This document shows positions 22,033 through 34,700 of a stretch of 64,000 nt of DNA, one piece after another (position 1 is the stretch's first letter; each line of letters starts with the position of its first letter). The DNA lies in NCBI GenBank assembly GCA_949825045.1, contig OX463815.1, positions 21,693,231 through 21,757,230 on the forward strand, in the 5' to 3' direction. Both the position numbers and the translations under genes were made by a program. Below the pieces are notes generated by a model. It was not told the DNA's origin, searched no databases, and saw only the letters and a program-made list of their open reading frames with translations. The DNA comes from Argyresthia goedartella (lineage: Eukaryota > Arthropoda > Insecta > Lepidoptera > Argyresthiidae).

Positions 22033-23278
22033 TTGATTTGTAAAGTGACGCGCGACTCAGCGACGATAGCTTACGTATCGCATGTAACTAAAATTTTGTT
22101 ATATTTTTCCCTCGCATAGTGTTGATTATTCGCACAAAAATCTCAAACGCTCTGGTTACTGAGATCATTTATACCGACGACCATTGTAGCAGAATTTCCA
22201 CCGGGCTATGACCCATTATGACAAGTCTTGCCACAAACTAGGCCGAGAGAAAAAAGACCAAGGTGATGGCTTTGGACATCGACGGTCACGAGGCGCTGAC
22301 CAATAAACTTAGCGATGATGAGCTGAAACAAGTTTATTAGTTTCGTTGACTAAGGCAGTAGTTGCAGCTGCAGCATTCGGCGAGCTGGATGCCAAGGTCT
22401 TCTGTTAACCAGATATAACACTGCCTACAAAATCTCAGTGTATATGGCCCGTTGTCCTGAGGTGTTGCCTGACATCCTGTACGCAGCGGAAACTTGGACC
22501 GCCAACATAAACCCATGCTAGATCGATTCCACCTCAGATGTCTGCGTAAGACTATGAATATCAAATGGTCTGGTCGCGTGCGAAACACCGAATGCTGCGA
22601 CGAGAAATCTGGGTGGCATTGAGGCTTACCTCATGCGGCAACAGCTTTCGATATGTGTCAAGAATGGAAGAGCAGAGGGTCGCCAAGCGCATATTTTACT
22701 TGGAACTTGAGGAGGTCAAGCGTAAGCAAAGCAGATAACTCCTCGGGTAAAAAGATATTCTGATGCGGCACGTCAAGAAGTGCGGTAAATAGTATTCAGT
22801 GGGAGAAACAAGCTTACAAAAGACTGGCGCGGAGGGCTTAGGTTTATAGCAATGTCCAGGACTTTGCGGAGAATGATCTCAAACAAGACAAAATTAAAGC
22901 CCGTCCACCTGCGCAACTTATTTATAATTGCAATAATGGGGTGCTCACGTGCCCGCAATGTGCGAGGATCTTCACAAGGAAGATTGGCTTTATAAACCAA
23001 ATGCGAGCCCTCGAGCGATATCTACTGACGACAAGTTGAAGCTGTCACCATGACCAAAATTGGTTGGGCTCCATCATCTTCATCATCATCAATTTTGTTC
23101 CACAAATTACCATGTTAATTTATGTCAAAATAACCGCAACGTGCGGACACCCCCGGCCGGTTCACTTCTGCGGTGGTGGCGCGGCCCACCGCAAGAAAAG
23201 AATATTTGATAATATATATTCTTGCTTCAGTGTCCTATAAATAACCACCCCTAAGCCAGGCGTCACTTTACAAATCAA
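22033..23278. mobile_element. Segment bounded by perfect 19-bp inverted repeats
   Basis: TTGATTTGTAAAGTGACGC at 22033-22051 is exactly inverted at 23260-23278. Between them lies a decayed LINE fragment. The right repeat is 9 bp from the mariner at 23288. It may be a DNA transposon that trapped a LINE piece, or two separate copies of the same short repeat. Confidence 0.5.
22190..23060 (+). pseudogene. RTE-type LINE C-terminal relic
   Basis: Read across frames: a KKTKVM block, a degenerate ETWT... block, DRFHLRCLRKTMNIKWSGRV, an EEVKR-like stretch, and at the end a C2H2-like CPQCARIFTRKIGF. This order matches the end of RTE/endonuclease-RT proteins common in insects. It has several frameshifts and stops. 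The RT catalytic motif is absent. Confidence 0.7.
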
Positions 23279-23287
23279 AACCTTCTA

Positions 23288-24544
23288 CATGGGTCGGGCT
23301 ATAACTTTTATCACATACATACACTTCGAATTTAGAACGCGAACCAAAAAAGTATAGGCGTTTGAAATACGAATATTTTAAAAAACTACATTCATTGATT
23401 TTCTGTAATGGTTTTCTCTATGAAAATTTCTATTCGAAAATGAAGTGGACGCGAAGACGATAGAGTCGCGGTAATGGCATTGCATGGCTGCGGTCACGCG
23501 CCAACTGAGATTTTGAAACTGCTGAAAAAATTTAAAATAATATCGAGGTTCATTTATCGTACTATCAAACGAATCAGGAAATATTTAAGATAAGAAGGTA
23601 AGCAGAGGAGCGGTCATCCTCGTACTGTTCGGACTCCAGCAGTGAAGGCGCGAATACAAAGAAAAACCGTTCGGAAGCAAAATCTGTTGGCTCTCCAGAT
23701 GAGGTTAAGTATAACTACAGTTAACAGGGTATTGAATGAAGACCTTGGACTACGAGCTTACCGGAATAAACTGCACATTTTCTTTAGTCACGACTGATGA
23801 AAATCAGGTTCGATAGATCCCGAGATTGATAAAGCGATACGCGGGAAAAAATACCGCGAAATTCGGATTCCGGACGAAAAAAATTTGATGACGAGGAAAA
23901 CTTAAACAGACAGAAAGATAGATTGTATGCGCATAATAGTGAAGAAGCGAGCATACGTAACCCACGTGTTCAGTGTTTTCACCATCCTTCGTCATTCATG
24001 GTTTGGCTTGGAATTTCCTATTCGAGCCCAACTGAGGTGTGTTTTTGTGAAAAAGAAGTTAAAACAAGTGCACTTGGTACCAATACACAATCTTAACAAA
24101 CCTCGTGGAACCTCTTTCTTAGGCAATGTTCAAAAACAGACACTGGATATTCCAACAGGACTCTGCACCAGGCAAAAAGCACTCAATATTGGTTCTCCTC
24201 CCGTGGAATCGACTTTATCATGTACACGAAGACTGGCCCTCCTTGAGTCAAGACTTGAATCCATTGGATTATAAAATATGGCAATACTTATAGGAGAAGG
24301 TCTGCGCTAAACCTCATTGCAATTTGGTATCCCTTAAAGCATCCCTGATTAAAGCAGTGGTTTTGTGCGTGCTTCTATCGATGACTGGCCGCGCAGTCCA
24401 AAGGCTTTTATCGAAAATAAGTTGTTTTGAATAGTTGTAACTATTTTGTAACCTTTTTTTTGATATGGAAGTAATTGTTATTCAGAGATTTTTGTGTCAT
24501 TTATTTTATTTAGTGTATTTGACAAAACTTATGGCCCGAACTAG
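23288..24544 (+). mobile_element. mariner-family element, full length but decayed
   Basis: Terminal inverted repeats GGGTCGGGCTATAACTTTTA and, inverted, the AAACTTATGGCCCGAAC end, flanked by TA (23286-23287, 24545-24546). The length of 1257 bp is normal for mariner. It contains transposase relics but no intact frame. The relic at 15441-15533 belongs to the same family. Confidence 0.8.
23450..24430 (+). pseudogene. mariner transposase pseudogene
   Basis: Blocks from several frames keep the family order: an N-terminal helix-turn-helix-like segment with RSGHPRTVRTPAVKARIQ, a TVNRVLNEDLGLRAY block, and near the end EDWPSLSQDLNPLDYKIWQYL. The Asp of DLNPLDY is the position of the third catalytic acidic residue. 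Stops and frameshifts are frequent and the first two catalytic Asp regions are poorly preserved. It is inactive. Confidence 0.75.
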
Positions 24545-26119
24545 TATAATGATCATACATTGTACTTGTAACAATCACGCGAAGCATCACGACTTTCCCC
24601 ATACGAGATCACAGAGGCCCACGCTGTAATTCTATGTTTATATTGTGATTTAAATTAATGGACCTCAATCTTAATTATGTAACTTCATCGTTCAATGTTT
24701 TTTTAATGGGTCGCATAATGTTTTAACAAATTTGAGATATTTTCCGTACCCTGTATTTTTTCCAATCGATACAAAACTGTCTTGATAGACAAACGTCAAA
24801 TAAAGTGATCCCAAGTGATTGCTACGTGTTCCTTGCCTACAGACCCCAAAAATTGCACGGCAATAAATCCACCCGAGGCGCAAGTTTTCAATGCGAGCTG
24901 TACCGTGTTGAATATTCATCTTTCATACGAGCTTCTATTTGAAGCCGCACAAATACTCGGAACTGTTAAAACGCCGAACAGACAAAATGGCCGAAGTAAA
25001 ACACGCCGCGCTTTCCTTTGTTTTCCAGTGGCGCCCTCTGTAAAACCGCGCCGCAAAGTTTTAAGTGTTTACATTCAGTTCTGTCGCTTTTTGCCAATTC
25101 TACTTAATGGGAATGCGGAGTTCTGCACCTTGTTTAATTTGGTGGCTCTCGGCATATTTTAGTGTTTATTTAATATGCCAAGAAACAGAGCGCGTGTGGG
25201 TTTAGCAACTCGGTGCTGTTTGTAATGTAAATTATACTGTTATTACCGTAGGCTTATTACATAAACGGTGTTTTATAAACTCTTAGCTGCGGATATGTTT
25301 GCTTTGTATCCGGTTGTTTAAAATAATAAACTCAGTAATTACAGAAAGAGTTGAAATAACACACAAATTACAAATAAATCAGCACATGTTACTTATATTA
25401 TAAGTATCTAATTACTTTTTTATTTATTTTAATTACTTTTTGGTGAGTATTGCAATGAGTAACAGTCATTAAAATCAGTTCTTGACATTTACAATATACA
25501 CATATGTATCTACGTGCTATCTATATGCTGCGATCGTAGCGAAGTAGCGCTCGTTCGTAGCACTTTGGTGCTCTGCTACGAGATTGATATTCTAGCCCAT
25601 TATTTACCTGACACTAAGATATGATATGAAACATGATATTCATTATTGAGTGGTTCGCCAAAACTCATCATATAGATTTTGTCTAATCAGCGGAATGACG
25701 ATTACAAACGGCGTTTGAATCACTGGATAATCGATTATATAGTGGCTTCACTAAGCCTTGTAATAGAGTTAAAATAATAGTCCATGTAAATGGCCTGTAT
25801 TTAGAATATTTGATCCGCATGAATGTAAAAAGGCTCGTGTGATGGTGTTATTCATATAAAAGGACCATGCGTTAGTTTGGGACCACTTTTACAAAATTAT
25901 CCTACAGTAAGTGGGTGAATTTTCATTTTGACTTTTTTGATGTCAACGTGATATAAATCGAAAGCAGCTGCATCAAACTTTATTCTTATTAAACTTTACG
26001 TTTTGCGTTATTACATTAAACGTTATATCTATACTAGGAATAAATAAAACAATTCAAATTTTAAATCATATATTCTATAAATATTAGCAAAAGTTTTGAA
26101 ATAGTTATTTGTGTCACAA
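24545..26119 (-). other. Intron, nothing recognised
   Basis: AT-rich with a GC-richer patch at 24940-25100. ORFs on either strand there lack domain or splice support. Confidence 0.4.
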
Positions 26120-26300
26120 GGGAGCAAAATGATGTATTTACGGCGAAGGCGGTACATTGAATCCAGAGTGAAGGGAAGGATTCTACGATAGAATCCTGAG
26201 CGTAGCGAGAGATTCTAAGTTAGAATCCTGAGCGTAACGAAGGATTCAAGCGTTAACGCCCATGACGAAAATAATTTTGCTCCTGAGTGACACATACAAC
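26120..26300 (+). repeat. Short repeats of GATTCTAnnnTAGAATCCTGAGCG
   Basis: Two adjacent units share TAGAATCCTGAGCGTA-CGA and are preceded by a palindromic GGATTCTACGATAGAATCC. GGGAGCAAAATGATG and TTTTGCTCC face each other at the ends. It probably is a small fold-back repeat. A related GGGAGCAAAATGCTAC block occurs near 31047. Confidence 0.45.
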
Positions 26301-26340
26301 TTTTCACACCGACTATGAGGAAAATTTAAATTAAATGCTC

Positions 26341-26344
<4 letters not shown>

Positions 26345-26372
<28 letters not shown>
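26345..26372. repeat. (TA)n microsatellite
   Basis: About 14 uninterrupted TA units. Confidence 0.9.
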
Positions 26373-27106
26373 CTTTGAATTATACTTACACCACTTTTAC
26401 AGTAATCGAACAACGTAAACAAAACTTTTTTTATATAATGGCGGATTGTGAAGGATTAAGGAAAGGTAACCACAGATAAAATATTCCTGTATACTTTTAC
26501 TAATGTGTAAAAATAATCGAATCAAATATTACAATGGTTTCGGATATCAATATTCATTATATCACAATAACAGTCATCGATAGTTTTGATTTCAGTAAAA
26601 CATATAATTTATTGTGACATTTTTTTTAAATATTACGAAAAATTCATAAATTTTCATTTAAACTATATTCACTAAACAAGTGTAGGGGTTTAAATCGATT
26701 AAGCCTCTGTCAAAATGTATGGAATATTAGTGTAGGCCTTAGTGAATTAACCATGGGCAGTTTTGAATGAACTCTGGGCCCACTTTCTCCAACATTGTCC
26801 AAGAGTAATGAAACTTGAGTCATATGAAAACTATTGGGGTGAACTTCGTTTCATGTTATGGCAGCTATTTTCAAATCCAGCGCTAACATTTTGAATTCGT
26901 AAGTTATTTTTTTCTTAATATAAACATTTATTAAATTTTCCTAAATGGTCCAACAGTAATGAAGCTCGTGTCATCATATAACAGTTACTTTGTTTCATAT
27001 CATGGCATTTAAGTTCAAATCCAGCACGATCGTGGTGTTTTGGTAGTTACGTTTTTAAAGATAACATAAATATTTATTATTTTTATGTGACTGCTACATA
27101 ATGGAG

Positions 27107-27187
27107 GGCATTAATACTCGAGAGTGGGTTTATGAAACGAGCCGAAGGCGAGTTTCATAATAATATCACTCGAGAGTTTTAATGCCT
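27107..27187. repeat. Inverted repeat, ~37-bp arms
   Basis: GGCATTAATACTCGAGAGTG ... GTTTATGAAACGAG faces CGAGTTTCATAA ... CACTCGAGAGTTTTAATGCC around GCCGAAGG. The arms contain an XhoI-type CTCGAG core. Function unknown. Confidence 0.7.
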
Positions 27188-27212
27188 AATTATGTACAGT
27201 TACATACACTAG

Positions 27213-27559
27213 TTTATCTACACACATATCATAAGCTCTCTTTGATGTGTTCAGGAACCGCAAGTTTGACCGGCATTGTGGCTATGCAGTTGTTTAGCTT
27301 GTTCTGTAGCACCAACTTCGGGCGTTCTAAATTTTAATGTCAGTACCAACTTCACAGACAAACTAGGGGCGGCATGCAGGCAGGCGTCGGCGTTCGAAAT
27401 TTGAATGACATAATGTGTAGAAAAATTACACATTATTTTCATAATGTGTAATTTATCGGATAAGAAATGAGTTTTTACCAAGTAGTTTAACATTATGTTG
27501 ATCGTAACGTGCAGTTTTTGTACTCAGTAAAGAGGGTTTATGATACGTGTGTAGATAAA
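27213..27559. mobile_element. MITE-like element, 31-bp TIRs
   Basis: The left arm TTTATCTACACACATATCATAAGCTCTCTTT is met at the right end by AAAGAGGGTTTATGATACGTGTGTAGATAAA, with about 4 mismatches. The element is 347 bp and non-coding. Two diverged internal blocks both contain ACCAACTTC and a GGCGTTC..AAATTT motif. Confidence 0.7.
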
Positions 27560-28599
27560 TAAAATTAAACGTTTAATAGCCTTACTTTTGGTTCCCACTG
27601 TGGTGCACAGATAACCAATATGAAAATATTTTATTATTAGGGCAACTGGCGATGTTCATCAAAAATTTCGATTCATATAATCGAGTCCAAAAGGAGGTGA
27701 TACAAGATGTTTGGATCGCGAAGAAGTCAGGCACTCTGGCCTCCGCAAATATGCTCGACGCACTACAAAATAATTTTATTAGTAATATGAAGATCGCGTC
27801 ATTAATAATAATAATAATCTTTTATTTCTTTTTAAAGGTTTAAAGTAGCTACTAAGGGCTAGAACTTCCTTTTAAGTATCGAAATTCCTGAACCAGGAAG
27901 CTCCGCTCTTCCACACTTAGACAGCACTTGTATTTTTTACTAAACAAAACCAATTTTCATTGATTAGCATCCCAATCAATCGATTTAATCGAATGCAACC
28001 TTACTTAATACAGGTACCAAGACAAAAGTAAAAGGAAACAACGGAAAATAATAATTATTATTATAATAAACAGAGCCGGTGTGTATCTGTATGTAAGTGT
28101 GTGTGTGTATTGATGTGAGGGTATGTGTACGAGTGTATGTATTTGAGTGTGAGTTTGATTCCATTAAAAAACACAATTTAATATATTTTAAAAACTGTCT
28201 ACCTCTTCAAAGCTTAAACCTTTAATCCATTTGATCAAAACCTTTTTATATTCAAAATATGTTTTTTGGATACATATCAACTTTTCTGTTTATGTTATTG
28301 TATAAATGTGCAGATTGTTTCATCATTTGGCTGCTGCCAAAGACAGTTTTGGAAGAGACCGCGGGTACAACATTGCCATTTAGTTTCTTTTTGTAGGTAT
28401 TTATGTCAAATACTAAGGTTTTTTGCGTTTTGAGAATTAGAACATAAAGTCGTCTTACAGAAAGCATACCACAGAGGGCATACAGGGACGCCGTAGAAAA
28501 CAGAGTCATTATATTAAATACATAATATGCTATACGATCTTTTCGTATAGCGTGTCCAAAGTTGGCAGGTAGCTATAGATTTTGAAAATAGGCTTTAAA
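27560..28599 (-). other. Intron with GT-rich and ATA microsatellites
   Basis: A GTGTGTATG-rich simple stretch at 28080-28160 and a short (ATA)n at 27801-27815. Otherwise nothing recognised. Confidence 0.45.
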
Positions 28600-28960
28600 C
28601 AACGTTATCTTGACTTCATCGTTGCATTTAGAAAGCCTGCCTGAAACACAGCCCTGCGCTGCCTCTTAATGTCTTCATCGTCAGTGAGATATTCTGACAG
28701 AATATGTCCTAGAGATTTATAGCTCTTTACTTCGTGCAAAGGCAACCTATTCAAACATACCGAAGGTATCCTCTCCAGACCTTTCCCCGATCTAAAGACT
28801 ACCATTACTATCTTTTTTACAATTTATTTTAGACCATGCGTTTTGGCATAACGTACACAGATATCTTAAAGACATATTGACGCACACCACAGTTTAACCT
28901 GTAGTCACTAGACAATGTGCCGCCTCACCTCACAATGTTCCCAAAGTAAAGTATAATTTA
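28600..28960 (-). pseudogene. LINE RT C-terminal fragment
   Basis: On the minus strand: a YAKTHGL block, KIVMVVFRSGK, then VKSYKSLGHILSEYLTDDED followed by IKRQRRAVF. This is the YLGH..T..L.DD.DI.R.RRA block of a common arthropod LINE reverse transcriptase, just after the catalytic region. Only ~100 codons remain and the frame is broken upstream and downstream. Confidence 0.65.
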
Positions 28961-30269
28961 CTTGGTCGAAAGCTCAGCTCAGGTCTAGAAAGCATGCATA
29001 TGCTGAGGTTCTTTGGGTGCACATTGATTCATATTATGGCAGATAAGATCAAATCTATATTTCTCAAGAGATTTCTTATGACATGAGTTTCAATATATCG
29101 GTCAATTGTGGAATTTCTGACATTTAACTGCGACAACTTTTATTTTTAATATTATAAAGGAAATTACCTTAAAATGTTTATGAACTAAGAAACAAAACCA
29201 TCTATGACAACAATAAGTAAGGCCACTTAGGGACTAATTATTTTCTTAAAAGTCCACAAAAAATGTTTTTGGCATGGAAATGACGGTAGTTGCACCTAAG
29301 TGATGGCATACAGTTTCATACAATGTCGAGCTTATTAAAGTAAAGTGACACGATTGCGAGATAATAACATAAACATAAATAAATTTCCCATTGAATATTT
29401 AGGTTTTTGTTTGATTAAGTGTATTTTATCAATTTAAGTGTGTGATGCCAAATTGAAAAAAAATACAAAAAATATATTTGGACAAAATATCGACTCCCCT
29501 GAATCACTATATTTGGGGTTTTTGTGAATTATTGTTCCTCTACGTTTAGGTATATAGGCACTGATCATTCTACATATGTAGACATATGTAGAATGATCAG
29601 TGCTTATCTACCGAAGCTAATTATTATAAGACTTAAACTTTTTTTCTGTAAAAGATACCAGAAATATTCACCTACGAGGCTGTACTGCACACTAGATTTA
29701 AATAGTCTGGGTGTATCTGTTACTCCGACTATGAAATAACATGTCAAGCTCTAAATTAGTTTGAAATCAAAAAGTTAATTCGGTGGAGGTCATCGTCAGT
29801 TAGGTGGTGAAAATTGCCACAGAAAAGATGCCACGAAACTGATGGACAAATAGGTTTTCGATCTTAGAGACCAATTCTAAAATTTTAATTTAAATAAAAC
29901 GTAATCAAAACTAAATCTCCACTCCCTTTTTGTCATGTCAATCATACAATACTTTTAAGTTTCTTTCATAAATCAATGAAAAATAAGCTACGGATTTTAC
30001 AGAATCGCAGTACCAAGAGTCTCTTGGAAACAGTAAATTCTACATCCCTTTGCTGCATAAGGAGAAACACAACTAACTTATTTTAATATGCCTAGACTTC
30101 GGGTAACTAGAATGTATAATAAATGAGATATATATTCTTTTTAGGGTCTACCGGAAGCCCATCTAAGAGTGTGACAAACACGTAGTGACCTCATGACCTC
30201 GTGATATGTTTTTGCAATGTTTAGATAAAAAGTTCTAAACGATTTTGTTTCATCTATAGATTTCTTGTA
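28961..30269 (-). other. Intron with one perfect palindrome
   Basis: AT-rich intron. Apart from the palindrome at 29558-29603 nothing was recognised. Confidence 0.4.
29558..29603. repeat. Perfect 22-bp palindrome, 2-nt spacer
   Basis: GCACTGATCATTCTACATAT continues to GT, then the spacer AG, then the exact inverse. It is one of three perfect palindromes in this intron set. Confidence 0.85.
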
Positions 30270-30860
30270 TTTTGGTAAAGAAAAGATATGATAAAATTTC
30301 TGGTAGATTAAGTTATGCGATTTACGCTGTTAGGTACACCAGACAAAAGACGGATGTGGCTACAGCAAGGCTAGTCTATTTTAGTTACTTTCATAGTGTC
30401 ATGTCCTATGGTATCTTGTTGTGTGGGAAAGCAGAGGATATTCAAACTGTTTTTATTTTACAAAAAAAGAGCTATTCGAGCAATTTATAATTTAAAACAA
30501 ACGTCCTCCTGAAGAGAGCTTTTTAAAGAAATTTACGTACTAACTACAGTTAGTATGTCAAACCTTACAACATTTTCCATCTTAGCGATAGCTATAATGT
30601 TCACCTAAGAAATATTCACATACTACTTTTAGTAGCACCCCGATTTCACGAAAGTTAGAAATTATTTCAAGGGTCAATGCATCCTCTTCTTAAACAGAGG
30701 TATCTTGTTGGACATTTTGAAATTGTCGTATGAGCAATTTAAAAACCATGTATAAAAACAACTTTATCAAAAAGTGATATTACAATATTTAAGATTACAT
30801 AAATGAAGAGAGTGCATGTTGCATCTTACTCAACACAGAACTTGCTTAATAATTTTGTAA
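30270..30860 (+). pseudogene. LINE RT fragment (family of 6995-9185)
   Basis: On the plus strand: GRLSYAIYAV, TDVATARLVYFSYFHSVMSY, then GILLCGKAEDIQTVFILQKK. It continues in broken frames through LRELFKEI-like and FEQFKNHV-like blocks to the 3' UTR. Closest in the window to 15782-16504. A dead 5'-truncated copy, antisense to the host gene. Confidence 0.75.
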
Positions 30861-31244
30861 TTATTTATTTCTGCATTTAATTTATATTATGTAATATTTG
30901 TACTAGTTAAACAGAACCTATATTTAAATGAGGTCTGTGGGAATTCCTACACCCTTCTCTCCCTCTCCCAAATTGGTAGATAATGGGCAAAAAATTACGT
31001 TTTCACACCTTTCATTCGGAAAAGTAAGATTTGCTCCACGACGAGAGGGAGCAAAATGCTACTTTTCTGTTCAAGCTACTTTTTTAATTTATTTATTGGC
31101 ATTTCGCATTACCGCAATGTGCCAATTGAACACAGATCAAAATAATCGAATGTAATTATGAAATTACATTACAATTGACTACGATGACGTAGTCGATTAA
31201 AAACGAACATGTTTCAAGTTTTAACTTTATTAACGTTAAGTGAC

Positions 31245-31499
31245 TGTACGGCTTCGGGCCGTGCACTCTTGATATTGATTGATATGATAAATGATAGAAT
31301 CGATATGTTTAAAAGTCTTGTATTGATTAAGAACAATTAGTTAACACACGAATAATTATGATAGAATGATATTGATATGAGCCACACGGTGTGCTTGCTG
31401 TCCGTACGTGAACTGGTAATAATGATTGATAGGTAAAGCAGGCAACCCGTGTGACCTCAATTACTTACAACTAATGCTACGGTGGCAGTACACCGTACA
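31245..31499 (-). repeat. BEL 3' LTR
   Basis: This is the downstream LTR in the direction of the element. It starts and ends with the short inverted repeat TGTACGG / CCGTACA. It contains AATAAT and ATGATA-rich sequence but no clear canonical AATAAA was identified. Identical to 39877-40131. Confidence 0.95.
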
Positions 31500-31767
31500 T
31501 GCTCCCGAGGGCAGAAAAGGAATAATAACACTTCAAAGAAAATTACTCGATTACTACTCTAAAAATGATATAATGCTAATGTTCCTATAATACCTATTTG
31601 CTTGATGTAGGTATGCAACTTGATATAAAGCTTGCTAAGAAATGATTTTATATTAGGTACAAACTAAGTTCATTTAAAACTAATCTCTACCTAAACATGA
31701 AATGTAAACTTATGTAAAATTATGATATAAAAACAAATTAACCAATGCTGGGTAGATACTTATACTA
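31500..31767 (-). other. BEL 3' untranslated region
   Basis: Sequence between the polyprotein stop and the 3' LTR. It holds two ATCAAG hexamers (minus strand). The bases next to the LTR (CGGGAGCA on the minus strand) are a weak polypurine-tract candidate. Confidence 0.6.
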
Positions 31768-34700
31768 CTAAAGTCTCATTGATAATGATTTTTTATAAGA
31801 TCTAGTGAAAGTCGGTGACGACGCTTTGTCTGTTTTACTAGCACTCATTGGTTTTTTAACACAACTTTTCATCTCAATTTGCTCACTGATTTGTTTCTTA
31901 ATATGCCTATCGGACTCATTAACACTGACACTCGCGCACTTTTCACACACACTGCTCACACTGCTGGGCCCCGGGGCGGGGCGGGTGGCGGGGGCGGCGG
32001 ACTGAGCACCGAGTCGAGACTCGGGCGCCGCCGCCTCCTCTGCGCCTGCGCGAGGTCCTTGCCGGGGCCGACGTCGCTGCTGCTGCAGTCGTCTCCAACA
32101 CAGCACTGCTACTACAGCGCATACGATACACACCAACACATAAATTGCTATATAGTGGTGTACTTCATGATAAGAAATTCTGCTTGATAGTTCTGAGTTA
32201 TCCTTTATCATCTTGATATTGTCTTTAATATCCTGTAACTCCTGAATCGGTCGGCTATCCTCTGTTTCTTCTGCACTTAAATGGGTTGATATTGGTACGT
32301 TGATAATGTTGTTAATGGGTGATATTTGTGGGATCAACAAATTTACTTCAGCGTCTAATCTGCTGTAGTCCTGCTTATGGCCATGTAAAATGACCTCATT
32401 GGTTTTGATTATGCATCCTTGATCAATGCTAATGATCCCAGTAGCTGTCAGCTGTTGCGCAGACACTTGATCGCCGCACATGACTCTCAGCTGACATATA
32501 TCACAGCAGAAATAAAGGTACTGATTCAGCTTATTCATTTCGACCCACTTATTAGAGCACGGGCTTGAAACGGTTTGACATGAATTTGAGAGCTGCTCTG
32601 CTACGCATAAATCTTGATCTTTATTCATTTGGCGAATCGGCTTCCTGCTCCGACATAAATAGGTATCTCTAAATGCTTGATGTAGACATTCCTTGACATC
32701 TACTTCCGAGATTGATAAGTAGGCGTCTTTCTTTAAATTAATTGCTAGGTATTCTGATATTGGTATGACGTTGACCATTTGTTGTTTAATTTTCTGTGGG
32801 ACTGATATGCTTTTGAATATTTCGTAGGTATCTCTGTTTAGTAATGGGATTTTTATTTCCATTATGAGATACTTTTCCATCATTTTGGTTTTGACTGAGA
32901 GAAGCTGATATATTTGTCTCAAGTCTTGATTCTCTCCAGCGGGCAACGTCATGTCTGATGATAAGTGGCCAGATATAATTGTCAACTGTTGATGAAGATG
33001 ATCTGGCGGCAATAGATGAATGATAGTTTTCCCCTTGTAAACATTTGTGGTAATGTCCAACAATTGTTCTTGAATGGCTTTTAGATTTGATAAGAAGTGG
33101 TTTGCTATAGAGAGCGATAGCCATAGCTCTTGGCTTCGCTCGACATTTTGGAGTTCTATATCCATTTTGCCTAATTTATTATTGATTTGATTTAAATGCT
33201 TATTGATCTGCTTGTGTTGCTTCTCCATTACTTGTTCTAAGCGACTCAAAACGCTATATTCTGCTTCGATAACCGATGTTTGATTCTTCCACATTGCTAA
33301 TAAATGATTTTGATTATTTCGAATTAATTCTATGTCTTGCTGATATTGTTGGGCGAACCGGTCATCCAATACTCCGAACAGTGTATTTGTTAGATACCCG
33401 ACACCATTGATAAGCCCGCGTCGCTGTCTAGGTAGCGACGCGCGCGTGCCGGCGCCGCCGGAGTGCTGCGTCAGGAGAAGTTCATTGTAGTATTGCAGTT
33501 CGGAGAATCCGTGTAGTAGTTGGAGTATTACTACGTCATAGCGGGAATCCCTGTCTGCTTGATATAGTGCACATGCTTGCTTCAAATGATCTTGGTAGGC
33601 ACTCAATGCTTTAATGCCTTCCCAATACGGTTGTAAATCGTAGTACATGATGATTTTCCAGTCTTCTGTAATAAGTTGCATGTTCGAAACCTTGTCCAAA
33701 TAAAGTCCTTGTTGATTTCTTAATTTGGTGACATTAGTCATGCACTGTGAACTTGATATCAGTGTCATAAACGTCATTAATGCCATTGCCAATGAAACGA
33801 AACTATACCCCTTTTGTTGCTTGATAGGTTTGTTTTGAAATGTGACACAGTTGGTTGTTTCGTTGATGGTGGTGGGTTGCGATACTTGATTTGATTCGCT
33901 ACCATCAGAGTCTTTGCCTGTTGGCAGTACCGACAACTTGATAATCGGCCGCTTCATGTACCCATTCTTGGTTTTTAACGTGACGACTCTCACCAACGAA
34001 TCCTTTCCACTATGTAACTCGACGACGCGCCCCATAGCCCACTTTCCGGTAGGTACATTGTCGTCGTGAATCAACACCACATCGCCGATCTTGATGTTGG
34101 CTTGTGGGTTCATCCATTTGCTTCTTGCAGACAACTGCGCAAGATATTCGCTCTTCCAACGCTTCCACAGATCTTGGAATACCTTTTGTGCTAGTTGCCA
34201 TCTTGTCCGTTTATCTCGCTCTGTTTCAAATATTGATAATGTTGGCCCACCAGTTAGGAAATGTGCCGGGGTCAAATATTCAAGGTCGTCCGGATTTTCT
34301 GATAATGGACATAGAGGCCTTGAATTTAAGCACGCCTCCACTTCTGCTAGTACCGTTGATAATTCTTCATAGGTCAAAACTTGCTCTCCTATGACTCTTC
34401 TTAAATGATGTTTGAGGCTTTTCACTCCAGCCTCCATTAGACCGTTTGCTGATGGCCATGCAGGAGCAGTAAAATGCCATTGAATCTCCATTTCAGTGAC
34501 TTCCTTAAAAAAATCTTGATTATATATCTGCTTTAACTCCTCATATTCTTGCTGGAGGATTCTGTTGCTATGAGTGAAGTTGGTCCCGTTGTCGCTGTAT
34601 AAGTGGGATACTTTTCCTCTGCGCGCCGTCAGTCTTTTCAGGGCTGCCAGGAATGCTGATGCAGTCAGGTCGGATACCAATTCCAAATGAACGGCCTTGG

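Noticed and set aside
24815..25162. Candidate Beat exon in a GC-richer patch
   Set aside because: No frame on the minus strand gives the Beat pattern. The required exon was found at 20584-20717.
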